Below are positions 5,942 to 7,165 of a stretch of DNA of 7,165 nt, piece by piece. This stretch comes from JAFLUQ01 sp964442035 (lineage in GTDB: Bacteria > Bacillota > Clostridia > UMGS1883), in assembly GCA_964442035.1 (NCBI GenBank), contig CAYTWZ010000091.1, positions 1-7,165 on the forward strand, in the 5' to 3' direction. The translations under genes and the position numbers were made by a program. How positions within the stretch are numbered: the stretch's first letter is position 1; the number at the start of each line of letters is the position of its first letter. A model generated the notes under the pieces. It saw only the letters and a program-made list of their open reading frames with translations, was not told where the DNA came from and ran no database searches.

Positions 5942-7120
5942 ATGAAGCTTTCCGAAAAGATTTCAAATATCTGCCTTGCGGCCTTCGCCGTGTTGCTTGT
6001 GGCGGCGGGGGCTGTCAGGACGCTGTTCTTTGAAAAGGATATAAATACCTATGAAAACAGGTACGCCGAAAAGATAAATGAGTTTTCGGCGGAGGGTTAT
6101 ATGGATGGCAGCTTTCAGGAAAGCGTGGAAACAGCCCTGCAGGATCAGATACCCTTTTCCCAGTATGGGAAAAAGCTTTACAATGATGCCGGCGGCAAGC
6201 TCGTAAATCTCTTTGCCTCCGGCCTGTACCGGAAAAATCCAATGCGGTATTCGTCCATAGGGAATATGAAGGTGTTTGGCGGTGACTACCTTGTTTATGA
6301 TACAAGGCGGCTGGAGGATATGACGCCTGCGCTGGACAAAAAAATCGAGAACATAAACGGCGTCATCGCTTCCCATCCGGAACTGGATATTTATATGTAC
6401 TACATTGAAAAGGATACGGACATCAATTTTGAGACCAATGAAAAGGTATTTGCCTACGAGTATATTAAAGCCGCCCTTGATCTGCCGAAAGATCACATGG
6501 CAAAATTTGCTATTGACAGCTTTGAGGATTACAGCCGCGAATTTTACCGCACAGACCACCACTGGAACTGTGAGGGCTCATATGAGGGGTATGTTCAGGT
6601 CGCGGAGCTTTTGGGGCTTGAGGACGTTATCATTCCGGTGGAAAAGGTGGACACTGGATACGCCCTCAGCGGCTCAAAAGCCATAGAAAGCGGCAATCAG
6701 GCTGTATTTACGGAGCCTTTTTACGCATATCGCTTTGAGCTGCCGGACATGAGCATTACTATCAACGGCGTAGCCGGTGATGATTACGGCAATCAGGAAG
6801 CGTATTTGTCGGGTTCTGCTCGTGATGAGATATCCTACGGCAATTTTTACGGCGGAGATGACGGTGAAATAATTTTCGACACCGGATCTCAGGGCAAGGG
6901 AAACATCCTAATTATCGGGGAGTCCCATGACAACGCCATACTTAAGCTGCTTGCCGCGGGCTTTGACAAGACATACAGCGTGGATCTAAGGAACTATCAA
7001 GCCCAGCTGGGAAAACAGTTCAGGCTGAGTGAATATGTTGAGACCAACGATATTGACAAGCTGTTGCTCATCGGAAGCATTGGGTTTTACACCTCGGAAG
7101 AAACGATGTTGGAGGAATAG
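5942..7120 (+). CDS. DHHW-family (AlgX-like, SGNH fold) membrane-anchored protein
   Basis: The 392-residue protein starts with MKLSEK and one hydrophobic segment (8-27), which reads as an uncleaved signal anchor placing the rest outside the membrane. The defining TDHHWN motif lies at 204-209. IIGESHDNAI at 324-333 supplies a candidate nucleophile, Ser328. Asp205 and His207 plus this Ser correspond to the catalytic set of AlgX/AlgJ-like O-acetyltransferases, where the usual block is GDS or DSY rather than GES. The C-terminal YSVDLRNYQ and IDKLLLIGS segments also fit the family. Such proteins usually act with an MBOAT partner to acylate an extracellular polysaccharide or cell-wall polymer, and an MBOAT gene begins two bases after the start of the intergenic gap here. 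The gene lies 23 bp after cysE, with GGAGG at 5931-5935 six bases before the ATG. The real substrate cannot be told from sequence. Confidence 0.85.
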   Translation: MKLSEKISNICLAAFAVLLVAAGAVRTLFFEKDINTYENRYAEKINEFSAEGYMDGSFQESVETALQDQIPFSQYGKKLYNDAGGKLVNLFASGLYRKNPMRYSSIGNMKVFGGDYLVYDTRRLEDMTPALDKKIENINGVIASHPELDIYMYYIEKDTDINFETNEKVFAYEYIKAALDLPKDHMAKFAIDSFEDYSREFYRTDHHWNCEGSYEGYVQVAELLGLEDVIIPVEKVDTGYALSGSKAIESGNQAVFTEPFYAYRFELPDMSITINGVAGDDYGNQEAYLSGSARDEISYGNFYGGDDGEIIFDTGSQGKGNILIIGESHDNAILKLLAAGFDKTYSVDLRNYQAQLGKQFRLSEYVETNDIDKLLLIGSIGFYTSEETMLEE

Positions 7121-7121
7121 A

Positions 7122-7165
7122 ATGGTATTTTCCAGCCTGACATTTTTATATCTTTTTCTGCCGCT
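7122..7165 (+). CDS. AlgI-like MBOAT O-acyltransferase, 3' truncated by window end
   Basis: Only 14 complete codons are visible, MVFSSLTFLYLFLP, followed by two bases of a Leu codon. This closely matches the start commonly seen in AlgI/DltB-type membrane-bound O-acyltransferases (MVFSSLTFLFLFLP) and would begin the first transmembrane helix. The ATG lies one base after the DHHW stop codon, and GGAGG at 7111-7115 inside the DHHW gene gives a six-base spacing. Pairing with a DHHW/AlgX-like gene is the usual context. The MBOAT would pass acyl groups, normally acetyl from acetyl-CoA, across the membrane to the DHHW partner or the polymer. The catalytic His lies outside the window and cannot be checked. 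Confidence 0.8.
   Translation, partial: MVFSSLTFLYLFLP

Noticed and set aside
5963..6562. Long open frame of 199 codons on the - strand within the DHHW gene
   Set aside because: It lies wholly opposite a gene with clear family motifs, has no plausible ribosome binding site context and no recognisable protein features.

Overview
The window looks like chromosomal DNA from a low-to-moderate GC anaerobic Firmicute, most likely a gut-type member of the class Clostridia. Reasons: strong AGGAGG-type ribosome binding sites, consensus sigma-A promoters, an mccB-mccA gene order like that described in Clostridium acetobutylicum, a secreted BspA-like leucine-rich-repeat protein with an N-terminal motif common in Clostridia, and a DHHW/MBOAT pair. 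The taxonomic call is inference; no rRNA or other marker gene is present.

Left block (1-1990, + strand): the 3' nine-tenths of a trans-sulfuration PLP enzyme (mccB-type cystathionine lyase/synthase) overlaps by one base an intact mccA-type, O-acetylserine-dependent cystathionine beta-synthase. Together they fit the reverse trans-sulfuration route from homocysteine through cystathionine to cysteine. The pair ends at a perfect 17-bp hairpin terminator with T/A tracts on both sides, so it can work in both directions.

Middle block (2055-4060, - strand): one convergent gene encodes a 630-residue secreted LRR_5 (BspA-like) protein. It has its own sigma-A promoter and a strong ribosome binding site. 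Its core is a tandem array of 85-residue (255-bp) units bounded by 26-bp exact direct repeats, a layout that could change length by recombination.

Intergenic region (4061-4315): an AT-rich stretch, then a GC-richer patch that reads like the tail of a lost + strand gene, then a consensus promoter and a short palindrome in front of tcdA.

Right block (4236-7165, + strand): a probable four-gene operon. tcdA (tRNA t6A37 dehydratase) and an EpsC-type serine O-acetyltransferase are separated by one base. A DHHW/AlgX-like membrane-anchored protein follows, then the first 14 codons of an AlgI-like MBOAT acyltransferase, which runs off the window. The serine acetyltransferase makes O-acetylserine, the co-substrate expected for MccA, so the two outer blocks are linked metabolically although they are separate transcription units. 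The DHHW-MBOAT pair suggests O-acylation of an extracytoplasmic glycopolymer. I found no clear mobile element, CRISPR array, tRNA, rRNA or riboswitch, and no convincing new defence-type system. The most unusual features are the LRR repeat array and the remnant-like patch between the divergent promoters.
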